Source: TMED14 sp963925545
Lineage (GTDB): Bacteria; Bacteroidota; Bacteroidia; Flavobacteriales; Schleiferiaceae
DNA: 64,000 nucleotides
NCBI GenBank assembly: GCA_963925545.1
Contig: CAWUSA010000004.1
Location: 53,154-117,153, forward strand
Direction: 5' to 3'
Below the pieces are notes generated by a model. That model worked only from the letters and a program-made list of their open reading frames with translations, was not told the DNA's origin and searched no databases. A program made the translations under genes and the position numbers. Each line of letters opens with the position of its first letter. Position 1 is the first letter of the stretch. Positions 43,573 to 52,363 of this stretch are shown in pieces.

Positions 43573-43971
43573 ATGAACTTAGGAAACCGAAATAAAGTAT
43601 CGCCAGATTTCAACATGTCCTCCATGACGGACCTGGTGTTTCTATTGCTTATTTTCTTTATGCTGACATCTACCCTGGTGACCACCAGCGCCCTGGACGT
43701 CATCTTGCCAAAAAGCAAAGCGCAAACCGTGAAAAAAGCCACGGTAACTGTAACCATTGATAAGGAACTCAATTTGAGTGTCAATGACGACGTTGTGAGC
43801 TTAGGGCAGCTGGAAAATGCCATCTTGGTAGCTGCTGCTTCAGAACCTGAAGCTGTTATTGTATTGCGTGTAGATGAGACTGTCCCTACCGGTGAAACCG
43901 TCCGAGTGATTGATATCGCCTACAGGCACGACATTAAAATGGTCTTGGCAACCGATCCTACCATTCGCTAA
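43573..43971 (+). CDS. exbD: ExbD/TolR-type motor subunit
   Basis: 132 residues with one N-terminal membrane helix containing the essential proton-path aspartate in SSMTDLVFLLLIFFML, followed by a periplasmic domain (VTVTIDKELNLSVND, AVIVLRVDETVPTGETVRVIDIAY) as in ExbD. It lies 15 bases after exbB and three bases before the tonB-like gene, so they are co-transcribed. Confidence 0.93.
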   Translation: MNLGNRNKVSPDFNMSSMTDLVFLLLIFFMLTSTLVTTSALDVILPKSKAQTVKKATVTVTIDKELNLSVNDDVVSLGQLENAILVAAASEPEAVIVLRVDETVPTGETVRVIDIAYRHDIKMVLATDPTIR

Positions 43972-43974
43972 GGC

Positions 43975-44808
43975 ATGGGCTACGAATTCAACAACAAGCG
44001 AGACAAGCGCAAGGGATGGGCAACCACCATTTCCGTGCATATTTTGCTGTTGTTGTTATTCAGTATCTATGGACTCAGTTACAGTGACCCGCCACCTGAG
44101 ATGGGCATTCCCATCAACTTTGGCTATGATGATCAAGGTGGCGGTAACAGCGTCGCTGCTCCTGCTGAACCCCTTGAGACACCTGTGGTGGCTGTAACTG
44201 AAGCTGTGACAGAAACTGCCGTCACGCAAGACATTGTGGATGCGGTGGCTCTTCCTGACGAGCCTGAGAAAAGCAAGCCTGAAGAGGTCAAACCTCCCGA
44301 GCCAACCCCAACACCTGAACCCGTCAAGCCCAAACCCGTTGTTGAACCCAAACCCGTCGTTGAACCCAAACCACAGCCATCCAGCCGGCTAACCGGCGCA
44401 TTGACAAGCACAAGCCAAACAGCCAAATCCCAGCCTTCCACTGGCAGCGGGCAAGGCAAAACCACTGGTGGTGGCGACCTTGGCAAACCAACAGGTAGCC
44501 TAGCAAGCCAGGGAGAGGGCCTTGGCGGGAACGGAAACAGCGGCAACTACCAGTTAGGTAATCGCATCGCTCAAGTGATGCCAGAGCCTGCCTATGACTG
44601 TGCGGGGGAAGGTGTCGTCATTGTAAAGGTCTATGTGAATCGATCTGGCAAGGTTGTGAAGGTTGAAGGTGGACAACGCGGAACCACTGCCCCATCCTGC
44701 TTAATAAAACGAGCTGAAACTGCTGCAAAACTGACCACCTGGGAAGGCGACCCATCTGCCCCTGAATTGCAAACCGGCAGCATTCGTTATCGCTTCAGCA
44801 GAACCTGA
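43975..44808 (+). CDS. tonB: TonB-like energy transducer
   Basis: 277 residues. A short basic cytoplasmic start (NKRDKRKGWA) precedes one membrane helix, then a proline-rich periplasmic spacer (about residues 85-130) containing two copies of KPVVEP, then a Gly/Ser-rich linker and a C-terminal domain with MPEPAYDCAGEGVVIVKVYVNRSGKV and a closing YRFSRT strand. This resembles TonB C-terminal domains of the Bacteroidota gliding/energy-transducer type. It is the third gene of exbB-exbD-tonB. The stop shares one base with the folC start. Confidence 0.88.
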   Translation: MGYEFNNKRDKRKGWATTISVHILLLLLFSIYGLSYSDPPPEMGIPINFGYDDQGGGNSVAAPAEPLETPVVAVTEAVTETAVTQDIVDAVALPDEPEKSKPEEVKPPEPTPTPEPVKPKPVVEPKPVVEPKPQPSSRLTGALTSTSQTAKSQPSTGSGQGKTTGGGDLGKPTGSLASQGEGLGGNGNSGNYQLGNRIAQVMPEPAYDCAGEGVVIVKVYVNRSGKVVKVEGGQRGTTAPSCLIKRAETAAKLTTWEGDPSAPELQTGSIRYRFSRT

Positions 44809-46058
44809 TGTCAACCTACGAGGACATCATGGATTGGCTGATGACTCAGCTGCCCATGTTCCAGCGGCAAGGCTCTGCCAATTACAAAATTGATCTCAGA
44901 AAGACCCAGGCCTTAATGGCCTACCTGGATCACCCCGAACGAGCCTTCAAAAGCATCCATGTTGCAGGGAGCAATGGCAAAGGTTCCACCTCACATATCA
45001 TGGCATCCATCCTTCAAGCAGAAGGCCTGAAGGTTGGCTTGAGCACATCGCCACACATGATAGACTTTCGTGAGCGCATCAAGCTCAATGGGGACATGAT
45101 TCCCAAATCCTACGTCACCGCTTTTGTTCATGACCATCGGGCTGCCTTTGAATCCATGTCACTGTCCTTTTTTGAGATGGCCACGGGATTGGCCTTTTGC
45201 TATTTCAGAGATGTGCAGGTTGATGTGGCCATCATCGAAGTTGGCATGGGCGGTCGACTTGATAGCAGCAATGTCATCCAGCCAGAAATCAGTGTCATAA
45301 CCAATATCAGCCTGGATCACCAAGCCTTTTTAGGCAATGACATCAGCAGCATTGCCAGCGAAAAAGCGGGCATCATCAAAGCAGGCATTCCTGTGGTTAT
45401 TGGCCGTCGGCAAACTGAAACCACAGAAGTTTTTCTAGCAAAGAGTCAGGCATGCGGGTCAGACATTCTATGGGCTGAGGACTTGAAAGTCCAAGGATTG
45501 TCATTGCCCGATTGCGATTTACAAGGGCATTACCAAAGGGAAAACCTCTTAACTGCTGTGGCTGCATTGACTTTACAAAAAACATGGCCTGTCAGCGATA
45601 CCTCCGTGGCTTACGGGGCAGCACATGTTGCCTCATCAACTGGACTCATGGGGCGCTGGCAAATCTTGCAACAGCAGCCCTATGTGGTGGCTGATGCAGC
45701 ACACAACGCTGATGGTCTGCGGGTTTCCATGGCGCAGTGGAAATCCGTCATGGCCGGTTACGACACAGGCATCATGGTGATTGGCGTGGTCAATGACAAA
45801 GATGTTGAACACATGCTTTCCTTGCTCCCTCCTTCAGCAAATCTGATATTCTGTGCGCCTAGCATTTCCAGGGCGATGCCAGCCAAAGCATTGGCAGAAA
45901 TAGCCACACGATGTGGTCGACCAGGGACTTGTTCAGGAACGGTAGCAGCAGCCTACGAACTTGCCCTTCAGCAGGCCGATGCCAAGAGCTGCATTTACGT
46001 CGGGGGTTCCTCTTTTGTGGTGGCTGATTGCCTTGAGCACCTCGCTGAACAGGCTTAG
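44808..46058 (+). CDS. folC: Folylpolyglutamate synthase / dihydrofolate synthase
   Basis: Mur-ligase-family enzyme that adds glutamate to (dihydro)folate. The 416 residues contain the P-loop VAGSNGKGSTSHIMASIL, TSPHMIDFRERIKLNG, VAIIEVGMGGRLDSSN, ISLDHQAFLGND, SEKAGIIKAGIP and the C-terminal VVADAAHNADGL. The start codon lies within the tonB stop (TGATG), giving strong coupling to the TonB operon, a gene order I recall from other Bacteroidota. It converges with the next gene, overlapping by four bases. Confidence 0.95.
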   Translation: MSTYEDIMDWLMTQLPMFQRQGSANYKIDLRKTQALMAYLDHPERAFKSIHVAGSNGKGSTSHIMASILQAEGLKVGLSTSPHMIDFRERIKLNGDMIPKSYVTAFVHDHRAAFESMSLSFFEMATGLAFCYFRDVQVDVAIIEVGMGGRLDSSNVIQPEISVITNISLDHQAFLGNDISSIASEKAGIIKAGIPVVIGRRQTETTEVFLAKSQACGSDILWAEDLKVQGLSLPDCDLQGHYQRENLLTAVAALTLQKTWPVSDTSVAYGAAHVASSTGLMGRWQILQQQPYVVADAAHNADGLRVSMAQWKSVMAGYDTGIMVIGVVNDKDVEHMLSLLPPSANLIFCAPSISRAMPAKALAEIATRCGRPGTCSGTVAAAYELALQQADAKSCIYVGGSSFVVADCLEHLAEQA

Positions 46059-46837
46059 AACCTGTAGCTCAAACCCGTGGTTGTGCCAAAGGTGAATTGT
46101 GGCACATCCGTGCCTGAAGGGTAGGAATCGTAGCGCAATGATCCACGAATAACCAAGTTCAAATCGGGTGAAAGGGGGGTGCTGAATCGGGTATCTATTA
46201 CCGTGCGCAGGTCATCCCACTTGCCAAATTTTGGCTGGTAATAGGCAATGGTATTCCAGTGATACTTACCTGCAATGACCTGATTCATTGACAGGTAGGT
46301 GCTCATGCGAAAGGCAGACTCATAAGCCCCCGTCACATAGTCCACATCCAGTTCATACATCACCAGTGGACTAATGAAGAATTTCAAGCCCTCAGAATCC
46401 ACGGCCATGTAACGTGGTCCCAAACCCACATTGTAACGCTGCGCAATACGCATAGGGATATTTGACTGCCATTGGAAAAATACCTCTGCAGTCCACTCCT
46501 CATCGATGATGCGATTGTACCGGCCATGCACAAAGCCATTTTGCTCAAAAACTAAATTATCACCACCCAATCGGGTAGAGAAATTGCTAGAAAAAATGCC
46601 GTAGTAGCTGTCTTTGCCTTCACTGTGTCGAATGTTGGCAGCGGTATGTAACCGAAGCAAAATATTCTGGGTACCTCCCAAGTAAAAACTGCCATCAAGC
46701 ATGCCATGGCTGCCTGCTTCATCGCCCGTTCGTTCACGCATAGCCTCTACATTGACCACTTGCCCCTGCAAAATACCAAAGGGCATTAGTGAAGCAAAGA
46801 ACACCATGAATACAGGCAAATACAAACGAAGTGGCAT
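46055..46837 (-). CDS. DUF481-family outer-membrane protein
   Basis: 260 residues with a signal peptide ending near GILQGQ. The mature part is a series of amphipathic strands (FYLGGTQNILLRLHTAANIR, FSTRLGGDNLVFEQNGFVHGRY, VGLGPRYMAVDSEG) and ends GLSYRF, the typical outer-membrane C-terminal phenylalanine. The layout fits DUF481 small barrels. The role is unknown. An exact TACCTTTG element ends four bases before its ATG. Confidence 0.78.
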   Translation of the reverse strand: MPLRLYLPVFMVFFASLMPFGILQGQVVNVEAMRERTGDEAGSHGMLDGSFYLGGTQNILLRLHTAANIRHSEGKDSYYGIFSSNFSTRLGGDNLVFEQNGFVHGRYNRIIDEEWTAEVFFQWQSNIPMRIAQRYNVGLGPRYMAVDSEGLKFFISPLVMYELDVDYVTGAYESAFRMSTYLSMNQVIAGKYHWNTIAYYQPKFGKWDDLRTVIDTRFSTPLSPDLNLVIRGSLRYDSYPSGTDVPQFTFGTTTGLSYRF

Positions 46838-46841
46838 CAGA

Positions 46842-46849
46842 CAAAGGTA
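46842..46849 (-). promoter_or_regulatory. -7 element for the DUF481-like gene
   Basis: The minus strand reads TACCTTTG, an exact match, ending four bases before the ATG at 46837. Confidence 0.5.
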
Positions 46850-46866
46850 ATGGCATGGCTCTTGTG

Positions 46867-46874
46867 TAAATTGC
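46867..46874 (+). promoter_or_regulatory. Candidate -7 element for the secreted protein at 46879
   Basis: TAAATTGC resembles TAnnTTTG with a changed end and stops four bases before the ATG at 46879, the same spacing as elsewhere in the window. Confidence 0.3.
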
Positions 46875-46878
46875 TACC

Positions 46879-47472
46879 ATGAAATCCCCTCTTCCTATCG
46901 CCCTACTTGGCCTATTCAGCTTGACAATGCACGCTCAGCATGAAGACCTGACTCAACGCATCCAAGCCTTTCAAGGCGATGTGAGCCAAAATTATGAAGT
47001 CAAAACCCTGAACATGGGTGGGCAGCAACTGGGCGCCATTGACAATGAACAACCAGAATTCACCGACCATTTCAAGTTCAAGGCCCTGGAGAAATCTGTG
47101 GACAACATCGACAGGCAGGTCAAGTTTTCAGCCTATGTGCATATTTATCACTTTGACCACCAAGAGGATTTGGATTGGGCCATGAAAAATTGGCTGAAGT
47201 CATTCATGGACAACCAAAAGCTACGTCCGGGAAGAGACAGTCGCCAGTTGGCCCATGCAGATCCAGCTGTGATCGTTATCCATCAAGGAACCATCGCCGT
47301 CCTTACGCACCCCTGCACCCAGTTTGAAACCCTGGCATTCCGGCAATGGCGCAGCTTGATGCTGACCTACTTTGGCGGCGATGAAGCGGTAGTCATTGAG
47401 ATCGCGGGTTGCGAGGGGCCTGTGATGTGGACAAAGAACGCCCCGGACCCAAGGGACCGACTCTGGCGCTAA
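46879..47472 (+). CDS. Secreted protein of unknown function
   Basis: 197 residues with a signal peptide (MKSPLPIALLGLFSLTMHAQ). The mature part begins helical (EDLTQRIQAFQGDVSQNYE) and then has mixed strands (VKFSAYVHIYHFDHQED, AVIVIHQGTIAVL, EAVVIEIAGC). No family recognised. The last 80 bases overlap the end of the convergent YifB-like gene, so the C-terminal 26 or so residues are constrained by both frames. Confidence 0.65.
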   Translation: MKSPLPIALLGLFSLTMHAQHEDLTQRIQAFQGDVSQNYEVKTLNMGGQQLGAIDNEQPEFTDHFKFKALEKSVDNIDRQVKFSAYVHIYHFDHQEDLDWAMKNWLKSFMDNQKLRPGRDSRQLAHADPAVIVIHQGTIAVLTHPCTQFETLAFRQWRSLMLTYFGGDEAVVIEIAGCEGPVMWTKNAPDPRDRLWR

Positions 47473-48724
47473 GACTCACAGCCAATGCCACATGCCGGCC
47501 TAGCACATGCTTGGTTCCATCAAGATCAGCAGCGCTTCGTGCCACACGACACAGATGCCATAAATGCGCCTGACCTTGCCGCAAACCCTCCTTCAACATG
47601 GCTTCATGGGCAGAGGGTGCCAATTGGAAATGGGATTGGATCACCGATTTGCTGGCAAAGGCATTCAGTACGCCACGTTTCGCTTGAACTGCCCTGGCCT
47701 TTTTGCATCGGTAAATCAGCTCATCCCACTGTGCTTTAACCTTACCTGCCTCCATGACATGCATCAAGTGAAAAGCCTGGAGCAATGTCAGGTTGAACTT
47801 TCTCTCATGGGCGGACAAGGCTGAAGGCGTGCACAGGCAGGCTTGCGATTGCGACCCCTGGTAGCCACAAGCGCAAGGGTTACGGGCAAGCAGAAGCCAC
47901 CGCCTATCCGCAGGGGAATGCGTGGCCATCATCGCCTGCCCCATGGCTGACAAGATCGATGCTGGCAAGACCTGTGCTTGATTCACAAACAACAAACCAC
48001 CCGTTGATTGATCCCATTCACCGCTGGGGCTAAAAAACGCTTTGACTGACAGCATGCCAGCTGGCTCGCGGAGTGGCAGCTGCCGCTTGTGCAATACCTC
48101 CAAAACCTTGTGAAGGGCATGAGCAAAGGCCACCTTGTCTTGATCAGGATGCCCTTCAAGCAATAAAGGATGTCCACCACTTGCCACCAATTCAAAGACC
48201 AACCAAGTGCTGGCATCCCAAGCAATGTCTGGCCAAGCTATCTTGCGGACTGCGTCATGCCCTGCAAGCTGCCCCCAATGCTTCATGGTGTCAATTGCTT
48301 GCGATACATGATTGACCGCTGTCAATGGCGGTAAACGCCTGATAGATCGCTTCACTTGAGCCACCCCGCCCTTGTCTGGCTGACAAAGTCGCCCAGAAAG
48401 ATTCAAGGCCCCAAGGGCCCACACATGATGGGGTGGCACTGGCATGCGTGCCGTCGCCATGGCGATGGCTAGGGCCATCGGTAAATCTAATGTGGCACCA
48501 GACTTGTGCATGTCTAAGGGGTGCAGCAACATGGTGATTCGCTTGCCAGGCCAACGCCATCCCATGGATTGAAAGGCTGCACGGATTCGATCTGGCGCTT
48601 CTCGCATCACGGGATCTCTTGTCCCAGACATTTGAAATTTTAATCCGGGTTCCGCTGACACTTCAATGCGGATGGCTGTGAGTTGCCCTCCATGCAAAAG
48701 GGCACTGTGTACTGTGGCAATCAT
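47393..48724 (-). CDS. YifB/ComM family protein with degenerate ATPase motifs
   Basis: Homologue of the Mg-chelatase-like AAA+ helicase YifB/ComM, which in transformable bacteria extends the integration of incoming DNA. 443 residues, against about 510 usually. The N-terminal Lon-like part is recognisable (HKSGATLDLPMALAIAMA; WALGALNLSGRL). In the AAA+ part, Walker A is GHPDQDKV at 191-198 instead of GPPGSGKT, and Walker B is LLFVNQ at 244-249 instead of LFLDE. The cysteine block NPCACGYQG...CLCTP (281 on) and the C-terminal KKARAVQAKR and VARSAADLDG helices remain. ATP hydrolysis is therefore doubtful. The frame is intact, so it is probably a maintained pseudo-enzyme. Confidence 0.82.
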   Translation of the reverse strand: MIATVHSALLHGGQLTAIRIEVSAEPGLKFQMSGTRDPVMREAPDRIRAAFQSMGWRWPGKRITMLLHPLDMHKSGATLDLPMALAIAMATARMPVPPHHVWALGALNLSGRLCQPDKGGVAQVKRSIRRLPPLTAVNHVSQAIDTMKHWGQLAGHDAVRKIAWPDIAWDASTWLVFELVASGGHPLLLEGHPDQDKVAFAHALHKVLEVLHKRQLPLREPAGMLSVKAFFSPSGEWDQSTGGLLFVNQAQVLPASILSAMGQAMMATHSPADRRWLLLARNPCACGYQGSQSQACLCTPSALSAHERKFNLTLLQAFHLMHVMEAGKVKAQWDELIYRCKKARAVQAKRGVLNAFASKSVIQSHFQLAPSAHEAMLKEGLRQGQAHLWHLCRVARSAADLDGTKHVLGRHVALAVSLSARVGPLGPGRSLSTSQAPRNPRSQ

Positions 48725-48728
48725 AGGC

Positions 48729-48736
48729 GCAATCTG
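48729..48736 (-). promoter_or_regulatory. Weak -7-like element for the YifB-like gene
   Basis: The minus strand reads CAGATTGC, ending four bases before the ATG at 48724. It is similar to the variant at 46867 but far from the consensus. Confidence 0.2.
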
Positions 48737-48783
48737 ACGCCTACAAGCCCCATCACCCGGACAGAAAACGGATGTATGCGTTT

Positions 48784-49758
48784 CTAATGCAGAACGGCTT
48801 GCAAGGCCCTGAAGACCACAGAGGCAGACAACTGCCTGCAGGGAAAGCCACCCACATGGCAGGTTTCAGTTCCAAAAATGCTGCAAGGCTGACAAGGCAA
48901 CGGTTCAGGCAGACTCAGGCTCATGCGTTTGCCATGACTGAAAGGTAGGAAGCCCGCCAGGGGACTGGTTCCCATCCAAAGGCTGACCATTGGCAAGCGA
49001 TGAATTGCTGCAAGGTGTTGGTTGGCAGAATCACAGACCATGGCTACTGAAGCCTCCGACCACAAGGAAGACTCATCCGATGGCGGCACCGTATTGATGG
49101 CTGCGTTGGAGGAGTCGGGCAAAGACTGCAGCTCGTTGGGTGAGCCCAAGAAAGTCACTGTCCCCCCAGCATCAGCCCACAAGGAAGCCAGGGCCATGGC
49201 ATGATCTGCGTCCCAGGCTTTGCTTGCCTTGCTGGCAAATGGCGCAAGAATCAGTCGACCGATGGCTTGACCTGCAGATCGCCTAGGAAGCGGCTGTCGC
49301 TTAGGCGGCCACTGCACGAACAGGCCTGCTTGATGCAAAACCTTTGCATACTGGCTTTGCATGGGCGCCACTTGGCTGCGTTTATCCTTGAGGAGTTGTC
49401 GACGGCCTTTGCGATCCTTTGCCAGGGTGTGCAGGGGGTAGCGAAGCAACCTTGTCAACCAGCGCAAGCTGGCTGTCCGAAGGTGCTGATGCATGTCTAC
49501 CACTTGATCAGGCTGGTGAGAACGAAGCCAGCCATAATAGAAAGCCATCAAGCTACCAGGTCGCTGGTAGGTGGTATCCAGATCCAAACCAATCACCGTC
49601 AATCGATCGCGCTGAGGCAGATGCTTAGAAATCTCTTTGCGTGTCATCAAGGTGAAGCGAAGGCTTGGACTGTCTGCCAAGCAGGCATCTAATACGGCCC
49701 ATAACATGGCCAAATCGCCTAAAGCTGCATAGCGCACAACAAGTACGTGCTTAGCCAT
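48784..49758 (-). CDS. Glycosyltransferase family 9 (heptosyltransferase-like)
   Basis: 324 residues from the ATG at 49758 (MAKHVLVVRYAALGDLAML), the usual GT9 opening with its GD pair. The C-terminal half has LILAPFASKASKAWDADHAMALA, GGTVTFLGSPNE, MVCDSANQHLAAIHRLPMVSLWMGTSPLAGF, the standard donor-binding region, and a cysteine-rich tail. It adds sugars to lipopolysaccharide core or a similar glycolipid. It follows the DUF4254 gene, overlapping it by eight bases; that pairing is common in Bacteroidota. Confidence 0.85.
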   Translation of the reverse strand: MAKHVLVVRYAALGDLAMLWAVLDACLADSPSLRFTLMTRKEISKHLPQRDRLTVIGLDLDTTYQRPGSLMAFYYGWLRSHQPDQVVDMHQHLRTASLRWLTRLLRYPLHTLAKDRKGRRQLLKDKRSQVAPMQSQYAKVLHQAGLFVQWPPKRQPLPRRSAGQAIGRLILAPFASKASKAWDADHAMALASLWADAGGTVTFLGSPNELQSLPDSSNAAINTVPPSDESSLWSEASVAMVCDSANQHLAAIHRLPMVSLWMGTSPLAGFLPFSHGKRMSLSLPEPLPCQPCSIFGTETCHVGGFPCRQLSASVVFRALQAVLH

Positions 49759-50326
49759 ACAGACTGGGGTTGGTGGACGGGTCATTGTACAGCTTGTATT
49801 GCTTGTACAGAGTGTATGACACCTTGCCAGTCGCTAGATCTTCAATCAGTTGATCCATGGCCGCAATCAGTTCGTGATACTGCGCATTCAGGGCATCCAG
49901 TAGAGACTGATCAACAGAGCCCCGCTTCACCTCAATGGTCATGTGGTAGCGCTTGAGCTGGAGGATGCAAAGGCGATCCAATGCCCATCCCAAGGTCTCT
50001 GTTCGGGTGCTGATATCCCATGCAGTGGACTCAATAGGCTGAAGGGTCGATTGCAGCAAAGCATCAATGGCCTCCACAGCATCGGTGCGCTGTTGATTGC
50101 AGGCATCGATGCGACGTTTGAGAGCAATCACCACGTCACCATCGAGTTCAGGGGCTCGAATGGCATCTTCTAAATGCCATTGCACCACATCCACCCAACC
50201 TTTAGCTGCAATCAACCCATCAAGATCCTTCAAGCTTGAAGGCTGTTTAGCATCCACATGATCCGTCTCATGGTAGGTCTCAATGACCGACATCATGCGC
50301 TGAGCCATGTCCGAGGCTTGTATCAT
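49751..50326 (-). CDS. DUF4254-family protein
   Basis: 191 residues, helical throughout (for example RRIDACNQQRTDAVEAIDALL), with no signal or membrane segment. The end, TYTLYKQYKLYNDP-like (SYTLYKQYKLYNDPSTNPSLYG), together with the RTETLGWALDRLCILQLKRYHM segment fits DUF4254, a family usually found beside GT9 glycosyltransferases. Biochemical function is unknown. The start overlaps the dsbD stop by four bases. Confidence 0.82.
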   Translation of the reverse strand: MIQASDMAQRMMSVIETYHETDHVDAKQPSSLKDLDGLIAAKGWVDVVQWHLEDAIRAPELDGDVVIALKRRIDACNQQRTDAVEAIDALLQSTLQPIESTAWDISTRTETLGWALDRLCILQLKRYHMTIEVKRGSVDQSLLDALNAQYHELIAAMDQLIEDLATGKVSYTLYKQYKLYNDPSTNPSLYG

Positions 50327-52350
50327 GGGGCCTTATAAGCTGCCAATCCGCGCTCCAACCAATCCAAGTACTTGGCGATATCAGGATCGTAAGACGCCGA
50401 CTCATGAAGGGCTTCATAGCCCTTGCTTGCATCAATCATTACATAGAATGGCTGTGCATTGGCTTGGTAATTTTTTGCTTGGAACTCACTCCAAATCTGA
50501 CCGCTGTATTTAAGGGGCTTGCCAGAAAACTCACCAATCATCGGTTCATCCAGTTTGGTTCTCTCATCCACGTAGAGAGAAACGAGCACCACTTCCTCAG
50601 CAAGGAAACGCCGCACTTCAGGATCTGACCAGACCTCTTCCTCCATCTTTCTGCAATTGACACAACCCCATCCAGTGAAATCAAACAAAATGGGCTTGTT
50701 GACTGATTCTGCATACGCCATAGCCTTGTCCAGGTCATTGAAGCAGGGCAGATTTAAGGGGCAATGCGCAGAGGGGTCAAGGACATCGACGGATGAGCTG
50801 CTAATGCCAGTTCCGGGAGGAGATTCGGCATAAAAATCAGGGGGTGGGAAGCCTGAAATCAATTTCACTGGCGCACCAAACGTGCCAGGCAACAGGTAAA
50901 ATCCAATCAAGGTGAAGGTGGTTGCAAACAACATTCTGGGTACCGATAGGGTTTTCACTTCAGAATCATGCGGCATGCGGAATCCGCCAAAAAGGTAATA
51001 GGCTGTGATGAAGGCAATAGCCGTCCAAATGGCGATGAACAGTTCACGCTCTATCCAATGATTTTGCCAGACCATGTCAGCCGTTGACAGGAATTTCAAA
51101 GCAAAGGCCAGTTCAAGGAAACCCAACACCACTTTCACAGTATTCAACCAACCACCTGACTTTGGCAATCCATTGAGCCAGCCTGGGAAGGCAGCAAAGA
51201 GCATGAATGGCAAGGAAAGCGCGAAGGAAAAGCCAAACATGGTCACCGCTGGACCGAGCAATTCACCGGATGTGGCCGCACTGACCAAGGCAGTGCCAAT
51301 CAATGGCCCCGTGCAAGAGAAGCTGACCAAAGACAAGGTGAAGGCCATGAAGAAAATGCCAAATAGGCCGCCCTTTTGCGAGGCATCATCGCTCTTGTTT
51401 ACCCAAGATGAAGGCAGGGTAAGCTCAAATGCTCCAAAGAAGCTGATGGCAAAAACCACAAACAAGGCAAAGAAAAAGAGGTTGAACCAGGGGTTCGTGG
51501 CAAGGGCATTCAAGGCACTACTGCCAAACATCACCGTGATTAAAATCCCGATGGCTACATAGATGACATTGATGCTGATGCCGTAAACCACTGCCCTGCG
51601 TATGCCTTGAGATCTATTCTTCGACTGCTTCATGAAGAAGCTGACTGTTAAGGGGATCATGGGGAAGATGCAAGGCATCAACAAGGCTAAAAATCCCCAA
51701 AACATGCCCTCACCAAAGAGGGCGAACAACGTGGATTTGGATGCGCTGGCAATGATGCCTGTTTTCGCATCATCTGCCAAACCTGAAGCCTCACCTTCAA
51801 GGTTGGTATCTGCAGGAATTGCAGCAAGGGACTGATTGCTTTTAGGGATCGAAAATTGCAATGGCATGTATGCAGGAGGCAGGCATTTCTCACTATCACA
51901 AACCATGAATTCAACCTCCATGTCGTAAGTGAACGCCTCAAAGTTGACCCGTTTGATCAATCGCTTGAAGGTCGCAGACTTAGTAAAGTAGGCCAAGTCC
52001 ATCTTGAAATTCTTGTCGTACTCCACCACGGGCTCACCCTCAGACCACAGCATGCCGTCAATCAAGGCCGAATTGTATACCTGAAATAATGGATAACCGC
52101 TCGGCATCTCCTCAAAGTCATCAGATTTCTCGTCGTAAAAGGTGGTGGGGATCGGTCCATAGTCGCCCACGTGCTGGCTATACATGTGCCAGCCATCATC
52201 GATGCTTGCTGTGGCTACCAAGATCACACCGCCATCCTCAACCTGTTCAATGGAAGTTGACCACGTAACGGGATCAAAAATCTGTGCCTGAAGAGCTGTA
52301 GAAAAAAGGAAAAAAGCTGCCAAGCAGCCTAACATCAATCGCTTCATCAT
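50323..52350 (-). CDS. dsbD: Thiol:disulfide interchange protein DsbD
   Basis: Membrane protein that carries reducing power from cytoplasmic thioredoxin to the periplasm. 675 residues from the ATG at 52350. A signal peptide is followed by an N-terminal periplasmic domain with the redox pair in CDSEKCLPPAYM, then about eight membrane helices with LMPCIFPMIPL and SFSCTGPLIG (the two membrane cysteines), and a C-terminal thioredoxin domain with GWGCVNCRKME (CxxC). All three cysteine pairs are present. TAAATTTG ends five bases before the ATG, overlapping the tilS stop. Confidence 0.94.
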   Translation of the reverse strand: MMKRLMLGCLAAFFLFSTALQAQIFDPVTWSTSIEQVEDGGVILVATASIDDGWHMYSQHVGDYGPIPTTFYDEKSDDFEEMPSGYPLFQVYNSALIDGMLWSEGEPVVEYDKNFKMDLAYFTKSATFKRLIKRVNFEAFTYDMEVEFMVCDSEKCLPPAYMPLQFSIPKSNQSLAAIPADTNLEGEASGLADDAKTGIIASASKSTLFALFGEGMFWGFLALLMPCIFPMIPLTVSFFMKQSKNRSQGIRRAVVYGISINVIYVAIGILITVMFGSSALNALATNPWFNLFFFALFVVFAISFFGAFELTLPSSWVNKSDDASQKGGLFGIFFMAFTLSLVSFSCTGPLIGTALVSAATSGELLGPAVTMFGFSFALSLPFMLFAAFPGWLNGLPKSGGWLNTVKVVLGFLELAFALKFLSTADMVWQNHWIERELFIAIWTAIAFITAYYLFGGFRMPHDSEVKTLSVPRMLFATTFTLIGFYLLPGTFGAPVKLISGFPPPDFYAESPPGTGISSSSVDVLDPSAHCPLNLPCFNDLDKAMAYAESVNKPILFDFTGWGCVNCRKMEEEVWSDPEVRRFLAEEVVLVSLYVDERTKLDEPMIGEFSGKPLKYSGQIWSEFQAKNYQANAQPFYVMIDASKGYEALHESASYDPDIAKYLDWLERGLAAYKAP

Positions 52351-52355
52351 GAGAA

Positions 52356-52363
52356 CAAATTTA
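52356..52363 (-). promoter_or_regulatory. -7 element for dsbD embedded in tilS stop
   Basis: The minus strand reads TAAATTTG, an exact match, ending five bases before the dsbD ATG at 52350. Its first three bases are the TAA stop codon of tilS. Confidence 0.5.

Noticed and set aside
44300..44380. Short tandem repeat in the tonB-like gene taken as a possible CRISPR-like or regulatory repeat
   Set aside because: Only two in-frame copies of a KPVVEP codon block, which is the usual proline-rich TonB spacer.
44133..44546. Antisense open frame of 137 codons opposite the tonB-like gene
   Set aside because: It is a shadow of the proline-rich and glycine-rich coding sequence and consists of low-complexity Ser/Val/Gly/Leu.
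47393..48724. YifB-like gene considered as a frameshifted pseudogene
   Set aside because: One uninterrupted frame keeps family blocks before and after the changed motifs, so substitutions rather than frameshifts explain them.
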